Positions 1-9,000 of a DNA stretch of 64,000 nt are shown here, piece by piece (position 1 is the first letter of the stretch; the number at the start of each line of letters is the position of its first letter). A program made the translations under genes and the position numbers. Below the pieces are notes generated by a model that did no database searches, was not told the DNA's origin, and was given only the letters and a program-made list of their open reading frames with translations. Source of the DNA: Burkholderia cepacia ATCC 25416 (lineage in GTDB: Bacteria; Pseudomonadota; Gammaproteobacteria; Burkholderiales; Burkholderiaceae); contig NZ_CP012981.1 in the NCBI RefSeq assembly GCF_001411495.1, positions 3,658,001 to 3,722,000 of the forward strand, written 5' to 3'.

Positions 1-833
1 TGGTCGGCGCGCTCGCGAGCTGGCTCGACGCGCGCGCGCACGGCGGCGCATGGCTCGTGCGCATCGAGGATCTCGACGGCCCGCGCACGGTCCCCGGCGC
101 GGCCGACGACATCCTCGCGACGCTCGCGCATTTCGGCATGACGCCCGACGAGCCGCCCGTCTGGCAAAGCACCCGCGACGCAGCCTATACGGCCGCGCTC
201 GAACGGCTCGTCTCGGCCGGGCTCGTCTATCCGTGCGGCTGCACGCGCAAGGAAATCGCCGACTCGCTGCGCGCCGCGCACGAGCGCCACACGACGCTCG
301 CCTATCCGGGCACCTGCCGCACCGGCCTGCACGGCAAGCCCGCGCGCGCGTGGCGGCTGCGCGTGCCGGACGGCGCCGCCGCGATCGTCACGTTCGACGA
401 TCGCTGGCAGCACGCGCAAACGCAGAACCTCGCGACCGAAGTCGGCGATTTCGTGCTGAAACGCGCGGACGGGCAATGGGCGTATCAGCTCGCGGTCGTC
501 GTCGACGATGCCGATGCAGGCATCACGCACGTCGTGCGGGGCGCCGACCTGCTCGACTCGACCGCGCGCCAGATCTACCTGCAGCACTGCCTCGGCGTGC
601 CGACCCCGCGATACCTGCACGTGCCCGTGGTGGTCGACGCGAACGGCGAAAAGCTCAGCAAGCAGACGGGCGCGACCGCGCTCGAACGCGACGATCCGCT
701 GCCGGCACTGCAGGCTGCGGCCGCGCATCTGGGCCTCGCGCCGGACGGCGCGCTCGCAGGCACGACTCTCGATGCGTTCTACGCAGCCGCAACGGCCGCG
801 TGGGCGACGCGCTTCGCGCCGCAGGCCGGCTGA
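1..833 (+). CDS. gluQ: Glutamyl-Q tRNA(Asp) synthetase (5' end outside window)
   Basis: Truncated class I synthetase; the open frame runs in from before base 1 (first full codon at base 3), so the N-terminus with the HIGH-type motif is missing. GluQRS activates glutamate and attaches it to the queuosine base of tRNA-Asp; it lacks the anticodon-binding domain of GltX, which fits the short length here. Visible are the RIEDLDGPR motif, a cysteine set (PCGCTRKE, then GTCRTG) that matches the family's zinc site, and EKLSKQTGA, the KMSKS-equivalent loop. It stops just before an 11-base minisatellite and shares a hairpin terminator with the convergent rhlE. The alternative, a true GltX, is unlikely because the protein ends without an anticodon-binding domain. 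Confidence 0.93.
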   Translation, partial: VGALASWLDARAHGGAWLVRIEDLDGPRTVPGAADDILATLAHFGMTPDEPPVWQSTRDAAYTAALERLVSAGLVYPCGCTRKEIADSLRAAHERHTTLAYPGTCRTGLHGKPARAWRLRVPDGAAAIVTFDDRWQHAQTQNLATEVGDFVLKRADGQWAYQLAVVVDDADAGITHVVRGADLLDSTARQIYLQHCLGVPTPRYLHVPVVVDANGEKLSKQTGATALERDDPLPALQAAAAHLGLAPDGALAGTTLDAFYAAATAAWATRFAPQAG

Positions 834-838
834 CGCGC

Positions 839-967
839 GGTTTTGCGCTGGTTTTGCGCTGGTTTCGGCTGGTTTCGGCCGGTTTCGGCCGGTTTCGCGC
901 CGGTTTCGCGCCGGTTTCGTGCCGGTTTCGTGCCGGTTTCGTGCCGGTTTCGTGCCGGTTTCGTGCC
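839..967. repeat. 11-base tandem repeat (about 12 units)
   Basis: A run of units of the form GGTTTCGTGCC starts six bases after the gluQ stop. Reading along, the units are two of GGTTTTGCGCT, three 10-base variants (GGTTTCGGCT/C), two GGTTTCGCGCC and five identical GGTTTCGTGCC. The ordered drift from one end to the other is typical of expansion by slippage from the right-hand end. It has no recognisable coding content; it lies between the convergent genes gluQ and rhlE. Confidence 0.95.
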
Positions 968-1056
968 GATCGCGCGCCCGCCGGGTGCCGCTTGCATCGC
1001 TCTCCGCCGGCGCCAAGCGCCCTCTTCCGCTCCACCATTGAACCGCGCCCCCAATG

Positions 1057-1094
1057 AAAAACGGGCACATGCTCATCGCATGCACCCGCTTTTC
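1057..1094. terminator. Bidirectional hairpin terminator between gluQ and rhlE
   Basis: An A-run precedes and a T-run follows an imperfect stem (CGGGCACATGC with GCATGCACCCG, a two-base internal mismatch, loop TCATC). It can serve both convergent genes. Confidence 0.75.
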
Positions 1095-1133
1095 CCGCAG
1101 CGCTCGCGCGCCGCGCCGTCGCGTCCGCCAGGC

Positions 1134-2624
1134 TTACGCCGACGGCTTGCGCGGCATCCCGAACCCGCCGAGCAGCGCGGCGACCTGACGCTTCGGCCCC
1201 TTCTTCTCGGGCTGCTGCGCAGGCTGCGCGTCGTCCCGCTGCTTCGCGGGCGCCGACGGCTCGTACGGCTTCAGGAAGAAATCGTCGACCGGCGTTTCGT
1301 GGCGACGGTGATGACCGCGCTCGGAGCTGCCCGGGCGGCGTCCCGACGCACCGCGATGTTCGTCGCGTTCGCGACGCCCGCCCCGTTCGCCGCCGCGCTC
1401 GCTGTTGCGATCGCCGCCGCGGTCGTTGCCGCGCTCGTCGTGACGATGGCGCGCCGGCTTGTCGAGCGTGAGCGTCTGCATTTCGAGCGGACGCTTGATC
1501 AGCTTCTCGATATCGGCGAGCTGCTTGCGCTCGTTCGGGCTGCACAGCGACAGCGCGTCGCCCGTCGCACCCGCACGGCCGGTACGGCCGATCCGGTGCA
1601 CGTAGTCTTCCGCGCTGAACGGCAGGTCGAAGTTGATCACGGCGGGCAACTCGGCGATGTCGAGGCCGCGCGCGGCCACGTCGGTCGCAACCAGCGCCTC
1701 GATCTCGCCGCGCTTGAACGCGTCGAGCGCCTGCATCCGCTCGATCTGCGTCTTGTCACCGTGGATCGCCGACGCGACCACGCCGTCGCGCTCGAGATTG
1801 CGCGCCAGCCGGCTTGCGCCGATCTTGCTGTTGCAGAACACGATCACCTGCTTGAGCCCGCGATCGCGCAACAGCTGCACGACGGCCGCCTGCTTGTCGC
1901 CTTCGGCGACGTCGTAGACGATCTGCGTGACGTTCGCGTTCGTCGAGTTGCTGCGCGCGACTTCGATCGTCTGCGGGTTGCGCAGGTAGGTCGACGCGAG
2001 CTTCTTGATTTCCGGCGAGAAAGTGGCCGAGAACAGCAGCGTTTGACGCTCCTTCGGCAGCAGGTTCAGGATGCGCTGCAGATCGGGCAGGAAGCCCATG
2101 TCGAGCATCCGGTCGGCTTCGTCGAGCACGAGGATCTGCACCTGGCCGAGATTCGCCGTCTTTTGCTGCACGTGGTCGAGCAGGCGGCCCGGCGTCGCGA
2201 TCAGGATCTCGACGCCGCGGCGCAGTTCGGCCATCTGCGGGTTCATGTCGACGCCGCCGAACACGACCGCGCTGCGCAGCGGCGTGTGCTTCGCATACGC
2301 GTGCACGTTCGCGGCGACCTGGTCGGCGAGTTCGCGGGTCGGCGTGAGGATCAGCGCGCGCACCGGGTGGCGCGCCGGTGACGCGCTCGTGTTGGCCTGC
2401 GGCAGCAGCCGCTGGATGATCGGCAGCGAGAAGCTCGCGGTCTTGCCGGTGCCCGTTTGCGCGGCGCCCATGACGTCGCGGCCGGCGAGCACGACCGGAA
2501 TGGCCTGCGCCTGGATCGGCGTCGGCGTCGTATAGCCCTGCTCCGCAATGGCTTTCAGGATATCGGCGGCAAGGCCGAATTGATCGAAGGTTGCGTCGAC
2601 GGGCTTGGCGACAGAATCGGACAT
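1134..2624 (-). CDS. rhlE: DEAD-box ATP-dependent RNA helicase RhlE
   Basis: 496-residue DEAD-box helicase, acting in the cytoplasm on ribosome assembly and RNA turnover. Motifs are in order: Q-motif region near residue 14 (FDQFGL, then PTPIQAQAIP), Walker A AQTGTGKT, PTRELADQ, VLDEADRMLD, SATFS, then the C-terminal helicase domain ending with HRIGRTGRAG. The last 120 residues are a low-complexity tail rich in Arg, Gly, Glu and His followed by a Lys/Pro-rich end, as in RhlE-type proteins. The start at MSDSVAKP was chosen because the frame extends 45 codons upstream without helicase homology. Short tandem repeats flank the gene on both sides. Confidence 0.95.
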   Translation of the reverse strand: MSDSVAKPVDATFDQFGLAADILKAIAEQGYTTPTPIQAQAIPVVLAGRDVMGAAQTGTGKTASFSLPIIQRLLPQANTSASPARHPVRALILTPTRELADQVAANVHAYAKHTPLRSAVVFGGVDMNPQMAELRRGVEILIATPGRLLDHVQQKTANLGQVQILVLDEADRMLDMGFLPDLQRILNLLPKERQTLLFSATFSPEIKKLASTYLRNPQTIEVARSNSTNANVTQIVYDVAEGDKQAAVVQLLRDRGLKQVIVFCNSKIGASRLARNLERDGVVASAIHGDKTQIERMQALDAFKRGEIEALVATDVAARGLDIAELPAVINFDLPFSAEDYVHRIGRTGRAGATGDALSLCSPNERKQLADIEKLIKRPLEMQTLTLDKPARHRHDERGNDRGGDRNSERGGERGGRRERDEHRGASGRRPGSSERGHHRRHETPVDDFFLKPYEPSAPAKQRDDAQPAQQPEKKGPKRQVAALLGGFGMPRKPSA

Positions 2625-3188
2625 GGTGGCGTTTCGCTCAAAAGGCGCGGCGGGGACATCGTGCGTCAGGCCAGCCGGGCCTGCGCTCATCACAATTCGG
2701 AAATAGACGGAGCCGCGGCGCGCCGCGCGGCGCCGCTCTGGCGCTTGGGACCGGTTCAATGCGAACGCTGGACGCCAGGCCGTGCGGACTCCGTTCGGCG
2801 CGAATGCCGGCGGAAAGGGGCGTATTGTAGCACTGCGCAGCCATCTGTCCGTGACAACGCCGCGAACGGCCCCAACGGCGGTACGCGCGACGGGCCCGGG
2901 CAGGCCCGCGCGGTCGACGAATGCCCCGATCGGGCTATCCCGATCGGTCGACGGATAATTTCAGGGGTCAGATTCCGGATCGTCTTGCCGGATCGTCTTG
3001 CCGGATCGTCTTGCCGGATCGTCTTGCCGGATCGTCTTGCCGGATCGTCTTGCCGGATCGTCTTGCCGGATCGTCTTGCCGGATCGTCTTGCCGGATCGC
3101 CCGCCGCCGGCCCGCGTGGCAGGCAGTCACGTCGGAAGCCTGCCGCCGGCTGCCACCGCCAGGCACGATCCACGTTCCCGCCCGTCGC
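2625..3188. other. Intergenic region upstream of rhlE
   Basis: 564 bases between the rhlE start and the 3' end of the MliC-like gene, both read on the minus strand. It must carry the rhlE promoter, but I see no convincing -35/-10 pair. The only clear structure is the 13-base tandem repeat at 2977-3099. The many frames open across it are products of GC richness. Confidence 0.6.
2977..3099. repeat. 13-base tandem repeat (9 perfect units plus a partial one)
   Basis: GGATCGTCTTGCC is repeated nine times without a mismatch (2977-3093) and followed by GGATCG. Perfect identity between units indicates recent expansion. Since 13 is not a multiple of three, the array is not a coding repeat. It sits between the MliC-like gene and rhlE. 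Confidence 0.97.
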
Positions 3189-3569
3189 TCAGCCCTTCTT
3201 CTTTTTCTTCTCGACCTGGACGCAGTCGCCCAGCAGCGGCGGCGCATTCTGGTCGGCGATCTCGTCGCGCAGCGTCGCTTCCTTGCCCTTCGTCCACCAC
3301 GTATAGCGGCCGGCCTGATAGCGCGCGCCGGACGCCGACACGGTGTCGACGAACAGCATCTGCTTCCCGTTGACCGGCACGAGCGCGAAGCTCTGGCCGT
3401 TGCCCGCGAGCCAGTACGACACGCGCACGGGCTGTTTCTGGTTCGCGCACTGGTAGACGGCGAACTGGCGCGAATCGGCGTCGATCTCTTCGACGGTCAG
3501 TTGCGCGGCATGCGCGACGGAAACGGCGGTGCCGGCGAGCGCGAGCGCGGCGAGCGTTTGGCGAATCAT
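3189..3569 (-). CDS. MliC-family c-type lysozyme inhibitor, exported
   Basis: 126-residue protein with a signal peptide (about residues 1-21, cleaved after SVAHA), then an MliC/YdhA-like beta-barrel: FAVYQCANQKQPVRVSYW near residues 36-53, a later GARYQAGRYTWWTKGKEATL stretch that carries the conserved inhibitory segment, and a closing Cys (LLGDC). The family blocks host c-type lysozyme in the periplasm. There is no lipobox at the cleavage site, so it is probably soluble in the periplasm rather than outer-membrane anchored. The C-terminus ends in a run of lysines. It lies downstream of purT and a small lipoprotein on the same strand. Confidence 0.85.
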   Translation of the reverse strand: MIRQTLAALALAGTAVSVAHAAQLTVEEIDADSRQFAVYQCANQKQPVRVSYWLAGNGQSFALVPVNGKQMLFVDTVSASGARYQAGRYTWWTKGKEATLRDEIADQNAPPLLGDCVQVEKKKKKG

Positions 3570-3650
3570 GCAGGTCCTCTCACGAGACGGGTGGAAACGC
3601 GCCCTCGCGGGGCGCGCAATTATTGTTGGCGATCGCGTCGTATAGCGCGA

Positions 3651-3836
3651 TCAGGGATCGATGACGTCGGCACACGCGTCGGTCGGCGCGGCCGCGAGAT
3701 GGCCGACGAGCGGCACGATCTTGAGCCCGGCCGAGGCCACCCGGCACGGCGCGGCCGCGACGCCGCAACCCGCGAGACTCGCGACCAGCGCCAGTGCGGC
3801 GCCCAGCTTTCCGATACGCAGCCACCTTGGCGTCAT
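3651..3836 (-). CDS. Small lipoprotein (DUF6726-like)
   Basis: 61-residue protein. It has a positively charged start, a hydrophobic stretch and the lipobox LAGC at about residues 21-24, followed by a short, largely hydrophobic tail with two further cysteines. It is predicted to be lipidated and exported. I recognise it as resembling small DUF6726 proteins found in Burkholderia; the function is unknown. It starts 18 bases after the purT stop and could be co-transcribed with purT. Confidence 0.7.
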   Translation of the reverse strand: MTPRWLRIGKLGAALALVASLAGCGVAAAPCRVASAGLKIVPLVGHLAAAPTDACADVIDP

Positions 3837-3854
3837 CGTCCTCTCCTGGTTACG

Positions 3855-5069
3855 TCAGCGCGCCGACACGGGCCGGACGGCCGCGGCGGCACGCTTCGCG
3901 CGTTCGCGGGCTTCGTCGACGGTCGCGCCGGTCGCCAGCGCGACGCCCATGCGCCGCTTCGCAAAACTTTCCGGCTTACCGAACAGGCGCAGGTCGGCGC
4001 CCGGCACCGCAAGCGCGTCGCGCACGCCTTCGAACGCGATGCCGCGCTCGTCGAGGCCGCCGTAGATCACGGCCGACGCGGCCGGCGAACCGAGCGTCGG
4101 ATCGACCGGCAGCCCGAGAATCGCACGCGCGTGCAGCTCGAACTCGGACTGGCGCTGCGACGCGAGCGTGACGAGGCCCGTATCGTGCGGCCGCGGGCTC
4201 ACCTCGGAGAACCACACGTCGTCGCCGCGCACGAACAGCTCGACGCCGAACAGCCCGCGCCCGCCGAGTGCCTCGGTGACCTTGTGCGCGATCTCGCGCG
4301 ACTTCTCGAGCGCCGCCGCGCTCATCGGCTGCGGCTGCCACGACTCGACGTAGTCGCCCGCCACCTGCACGTGGCCGACCGGCTCGCAGAAATAGGTGCG
4401 CGTGGCGTCCGTCGCCGGATCGATCGCGCGCACGGTGAGCTGCGTGATCTCGTAGTCGAAATCGATGAAGCCTTCGACGATCACGCGGCCGTGGTTCACG
4501 CGCCCGCCCGCCATCGCGTAGTCCCACGCCGGCTTCACATCGGCTTCGGTCTTCACGACCGACTGCCCCTTGCCCGACGACGACATCACGGGTTTCACGA
4601 CGCACGGCATGCCGATCTTCGCGACGGCCGCGCTGAACGCTTCGAACGAATCCGCGAACGCATACGGGGACGTCGGCAGACCGAGCTCCTCGGCCGCGAG
4701 CCGGCGGATCCCTTCGCGGTTCATCGTGAGCTGCGTCGCGCGCGCGGTCGGGATCACCTCGGCGAGACCGGCCGCCTCGATCGTCGCGAGCGCGTCGGTC
4801 GCGATCGCCTCGATCTCGGGCACGATCAGGTGCGGGCGTTCGGCCTCGACGATCGCGCGCAGCGCGGCGGCGTCGGTCATGTCGATCACGTGCGCGCGAT
4901 GCGCGACCTGATGGCCGGGTGCGTCCGGATAGCGGTCGACCGCGATGACTTCGACACCGAGACGCTGCAACGCGATGATGACTTCCTTGCCGAGCTCGCC
5001 GGCGCCGAGCAGCATGACGCGCGTGGCCGAGGATGAGAGCGGCGTACCGAGCCGCTGACCGATCTGCAT
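3855..5069 (-). CDS. purT: Formate-dependent phosphoribosylglycinamide formyltransferase PurT
   Basis: 404-residue ATP-grasp enzyme of purine synthesis. It uses formate and ATP to formylate GAR, an alternative to the folate-dependent PurN step. The N-terminal domain starts with [13 protein letters not shown] (about residues 18-30), the ATP-grasp core follows ([14 protein letters not shown], then [14 protein letters not shown] strand written here as [10 protein letters not shown]) and the metal/phosphate site [12 protein letters not shown] lies near residue 270. Length and motif order match the family. The small lipoprotein and lysozyme-inhibitor genes follow on the same strand. Confidence 0.96.
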   Translation of the reverse strand: MQIGQRLGTPLSSSATRVMLLGAGELGKEVIIALQRLGVEVIAVDRYPDAPGHQVAHRAHVIDMTDAAALRAIVEAERPHLIVPEIEAIATDALATIEAAGLAEVIPTARATQLTMNREGIRRLAAEELGLPTSPYAFADSFEAFSAAVAKIGMPCVVKPVMSSSGKGQSVVKTEADVKPAWDYAMAGGRVNHGRVIVEGFIDFDYEITQLTVRAIDPATDATRTYFCEPVGHVQVAGDYVESWQPQPMSAAALEKSREIAHKVTEALGGRGLFGVELFVRGDDVWFSEVSPRPHDTGLVTLASQRQSEFELHARAILGLPVDPTLGSPAASAVIYGGLDERGIAFEGVRDALAVPGADLRLFGKPESFAKRRMGVALATGATVDEARERAKRAAAAVRPVSAR

Positions 5070-5282
5070 GTGATTACCCGCTTCTGGTGGAGGACGAAAA
5101 CGGCTCCGATGTTAACACGCGCCACGACACCGGTTTGGCGCGTTTCGCCGTGCCGCCGCCCCGCGTCGGGCCGCTCGCGAGCGGGCTGCGAACGTTTTCA
5201 CGCGCGAAGTGTCGGCTCGCCTGCCGCGGGGCGGGTGCGTTACTCTTACGCCTTGATCAGAATCCGATGAGGAACGAGGCTC

Positions 5283-5828
5283 ATGTCCCACCTGTCCGCG
5301 GCCGCACGCGCACGCACCGGCCTGCTTCGCCCGTTGCGCGCGCCGCTCTGCGCGTTGACGCTTGCCACGCTTCTCGCCGCCTGCGCGATGCCGACCCACC
5401 CCGATTCCGCCGCCCCCGCGCCCGACCCGTACAACCCGGCCGCCGTCCAGCTGCTCGACGACACGAGCTGGGAGCTCACCAGCTGGCTGAACGCCGACGG
5501 CACGCCGCGCGCGATCCCGCACGGCGACAACGGCGAGCCGATCAAGCTCGCGCTGTCGACCGAGTCGGGCATCCGGCGCGCGAGCGGGTTCTCGGGCTGC
5601 AACCGCTACATGGGCACCTACGCGATCAAAAACGGCCTGTTGAGCTTCGGGCCGCTCGCCGGCACGCGGATGGCCTGCCCGAATACGCTCGGCGGCCAGC
5701 TCGAACCCGCGTACCTCGACGCACTCGCCCACATCGACAAGACCGGCGTGCAGATGCGCGAGCCGCAGCAGTTGCAGATCGTGACCGCGTCCGGCGCAAC
5801 GCTGACCTTCACGCACCGGAGCCCCTGA
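5283..5828 (+). CDS. META-domain (HslJ-like) lipoprotein
   Basis: 181 residues with a signal peptide whose lipobox is LAAC (about residues 35-38), a short Pro/Ala linker and one META domain: DDTSWELTSWLNADG at the start, the hallmark GFSGCNRYMGTYAI, then FGPLAGTRMACP. META proteins such as E. coli HslJ are linked to heat shock and novobiocin resistance; the biochemical role is unclear. The start has AACGAGGC just upstream. A hairpin without a T-run (arms 5843-5851 and 5861-5869) follows the stop. Confidence 0.85.
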   Translation: MSHLSAAARARTGLLRPLRAPLCALTLATLLAACAMPTHPDSAAPAPDPYNPAAVQLLDDTSWELTSWLNADGTPRAIPHGDNGEPIKLALSTESGIRRASGFSGCNRYMGTYAIKNGLLSFGPLAGTRMACPNTLGGQLEPAYLDALAHIDKTGVQMREPQQLQIVTASGATLTFTHRSP

Positions 5829-6007
5829 TGCAGCACGGCGCGCGCGAAGGCCGACCGACCGCCTTCGCGTGGCGCGCCACGCGCGTGTGCCGCGCACCCA
5901 CGTGCGCGGCGTGAAGCGGATGCACGCCGCGTTAGAGTCTTGTTCGCCGGCCGGTTAAACTCGGCGGGTCGCGCCCCGCGCGCCCCTCCCCACTCCTGTT
6001 TCAAAGC

Positions 6008-9000
6008 ATGCACACGGTTGTCTTCGGCTGGTTCGGCATCTCCGCCGTCTGGTTCCTCCTTCTCTTCTGGCGTCTCGTGCAGGCGATGCTGCCCGGCGGC
6101 GGCGGCCTCGCCGGCCGCGGCTCGATCCGTCTGTGGCTCGGCTTCGCCGCGGTGTTCGTGGCCAGCTGCACGCTGACGAGCCCGCTGTCGGGCCCCGACA
6201 CGAACGCGCTCGGCCATGCGTTCTCGGCAGGCTTCGCCCACGTGCTCGGCCCGATCGGCACGCCGGTCGCGATGGTCGTGCTGTTCTTCGCCGGGCTGCC
6301 CTGGTTGACCGGCATCGGCTGGCGACAGTTCGCCGCCTGGGTCGACACGTCGTTCGGCGTCAAGCTGTCGCGCGACGGCGGCGACGACGACGCCCGCGGC
6401 ATTGCCGACCTGCCGCGCAGCGCGCTGCATCGCGACGACGACGTCGTACAGCCGACCACCGCGCATACCGTCAATTCGATGGCGCCGCGCCAGAACGGCC
6501 GGTATTCGCGTCCGACGCTGTGGAAACCCGATCCGCAGGCGCGGCCGAAGCCGCGCAGCAGCGCGCCCCCGCGCCCCCACGTGGAACCCGTCGCGCCGTC
6601 GGGCTGGTTGAAGCCGACCACGCCCCAGCGCGCGCCGACGCAGCCCGCACCGATCCCCCCGGCCAGCGCGATGCCGCCGCCGACGACCGGCAGCACCGCC
6701 AGCCTGGCGCGCGCAGCAGCGAATTCGCAGGTCCCGCGCCCCGATCCAGCCCCGCTTCCCGTCGGATTCGAACCCGTCCGCCCGCGGCCGACAGCCGCGC
6801 GACCGGCCACGGCCGCATTGAAGCCGACTACGCCGCGTACCACGGTCACGCCGCGGCCGGCCGCCGCGCAGCCGCAGCGCCCGCCGGTACGCCCCGTCGC
6901 AGGCGCAGGTTCGGCCGGCCAGCCTGCGGATACGGCACGACGTCGTCCGGCGCCGCAAACGCCGGCGCGTGCACCGCTCTATGCATGGACGGAAAAACCC
7001 GCCGCGCCGATCGCGCCGGCACCGAGCGTGCACGACACGCTGCGCTCGATCGAGGCCAGCACCGCGCAATGGGCGACGCTGGGCGGTGCGCAGCCGGCCG
7101 ACGCCGGGCACGCTGCCGCCGCAGCCGCTACCGTGGCCGGTGTGGCCGCGGCAGCGGCCGGCGTTGCGGCGCCGGCATCGGCGGCCGCATCGACCGTGCC
7201 GGCCGTGCCGGCCGGGATCGCCGCCGCGACCCACGGCCTCGCCGCGCATGACGCCGCTGTGTCGCTCGCACACGATGCGGCGCCGGCGTACGACGACAAC
7301 GCACCGATCGTGCTCGACGCGTTCATGCCGGCGGCGCCCGCTGTTCATGCACCGGGTGCCGATGCGGGCACCGTGGCGCTCGACGCGGCCGCCCCGCACG
7401 CGCTGCCGAATACCGGCAGCGACGATGCCGCGTTTTCGCATCACGCCGACGACGAGATCCGGTACGCCGACGATGCGCCTGCCGCGCCGACGCCGGGAAT
7501 CCCGTCCGCACCCTCACCTTCGTTCGACGCGCCCATCGACCTCGCACCGTGGGAAGACCTCGCCAGCCGGCCGGTTTCCGCGTTCGACGCATCCGCGTGG
7601 AACCCGGCCGCCGAGTCGTCGACGGACGCGACGGAATCGGAACCGGCCGATGCCGCCGCCGCGCAACCCAGGCGCGAGGCGGCTCGCGACATCGCCGCGA
7701 GCAACCTGCCGGCGCCCGTCGATAACGACGACAGGTACACGGTGCAACCGGCTCCCGCAATCGATCACATCGCATCGGCCCGCATGCCGCAGGGCATCGA
7801 CGATGCGCACGCCGACGTGAAAGCGACAGGGAACATCGCACCGTTCGCGGCCCTCCCCTCTTCGCCGATCACCGAAACGACGTCGCGCGCAAGTGCCGAA
7901 GCCAGGCCGTTTGCGGCGGTGTCGGCAACGTCGGGATCGGCCGTGTCGGGTGCAGCACCGGAAGCCGTCAAGGCAGACGCGGCAGAACTTGCGGCACCGC
8001 CGGCGGCAAGCGCTCAGGGCTCCGCGCCGGCAGCGGAATGGACTTGGAAACCGTCGACGGCACGATCTGCCCCGACGAATACGACCGCCGCCGTGGAATT
8101 GCCGAAATCGTCGGTCGCCGCTCAACCGTTTGCCGCCGCAACGCAGACGGCTTCGGCTGCTGCGTCGCCGCTCGTCGGCACCGCTCAAGGCTTTGCCGCG
8201 CAAGCACCTGCATCCGCTTCGGGGACATCGCCTGTCGCCGAGACCGCTTCAACGGATCGCGTGACCGGCACGGCATCCGGTTCGTCTGCTCAGTCGCCTG
8301 CGTCGGCATCGACCGCTGCATCAGTCGCGTCGACATCCGCAATCGGCGCAACCGGTGCTGCGTTGGCTTCGCTTTCGCAGCCGGCCGCATCGGCATCGAA
8401 CGTTGCGTCCGCCCCATCGGCATCCCTGGTCGGCGAAACCGGTGCTGCGTCAGCTTCACTGCCGCAGCCGACCGCATTGGGATCGAACGCTGCATCCGCC
8501 CCATCGACATCCCCGGTCAGCGTAACCGTTACTGCGTCGGCTCCGCTTTCGCAGCCGGCCGCATCGGCATCGACCGCTGCATCGGGTGCAACAGCATCCT
8601 CAATCGGTGTAACCGGTACTGCGTCGGCTTCACTGCCGCAGCCGTCCGCATTGGCATCGACCGCTACATCCGCCCCATCGACATCCCCGGTCGGCGTAAC
8701 CGGTACTGCGTCGGCTTCGCTTTCGCAGCCGGCCGCATTGGCACCGACACCTGCATCCGCCCCATCAGCATCCCCGGTCGGCGTAACTGGTACTGCGTCG
8801 GCTTCGCCTTCGCAGCCGGCCGCGTCGACATCGACCGTTGCATCGGTTGCGTCGACAGCCCCGGTTAGCGAAACGGGCACGACTTACGGTTCGTTCCCCC
8901 GTGCATCGATGCCCACATCGCCCGTCGTGACTCCGTCGACGGCCGGCACGTCGGCTTCGACATCCGGTTCGACCGCGCCCGCACCGGCTGTCGCTGCGAT

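Noticed and set aside
2977..3099. Array considered as a CRISPR
   Set aside because: Units are 13 bases, directly abutting, with no spacers and no cas genes in the window.
2457..5036. 859-codon open frame on the plus strand across rhlE, the minisatellite and purT
   Set aside because: It spans three clear minus-strand genes and noncoding repeats; composition is that of a shadow frame.
8038..8868. Cys/Arg/Ile-rich frame inside ftsK resembling a repeat protein
   Set aside because: It is the shifted reading of the FtsK linker repeats, which explains its apparent periodicity.
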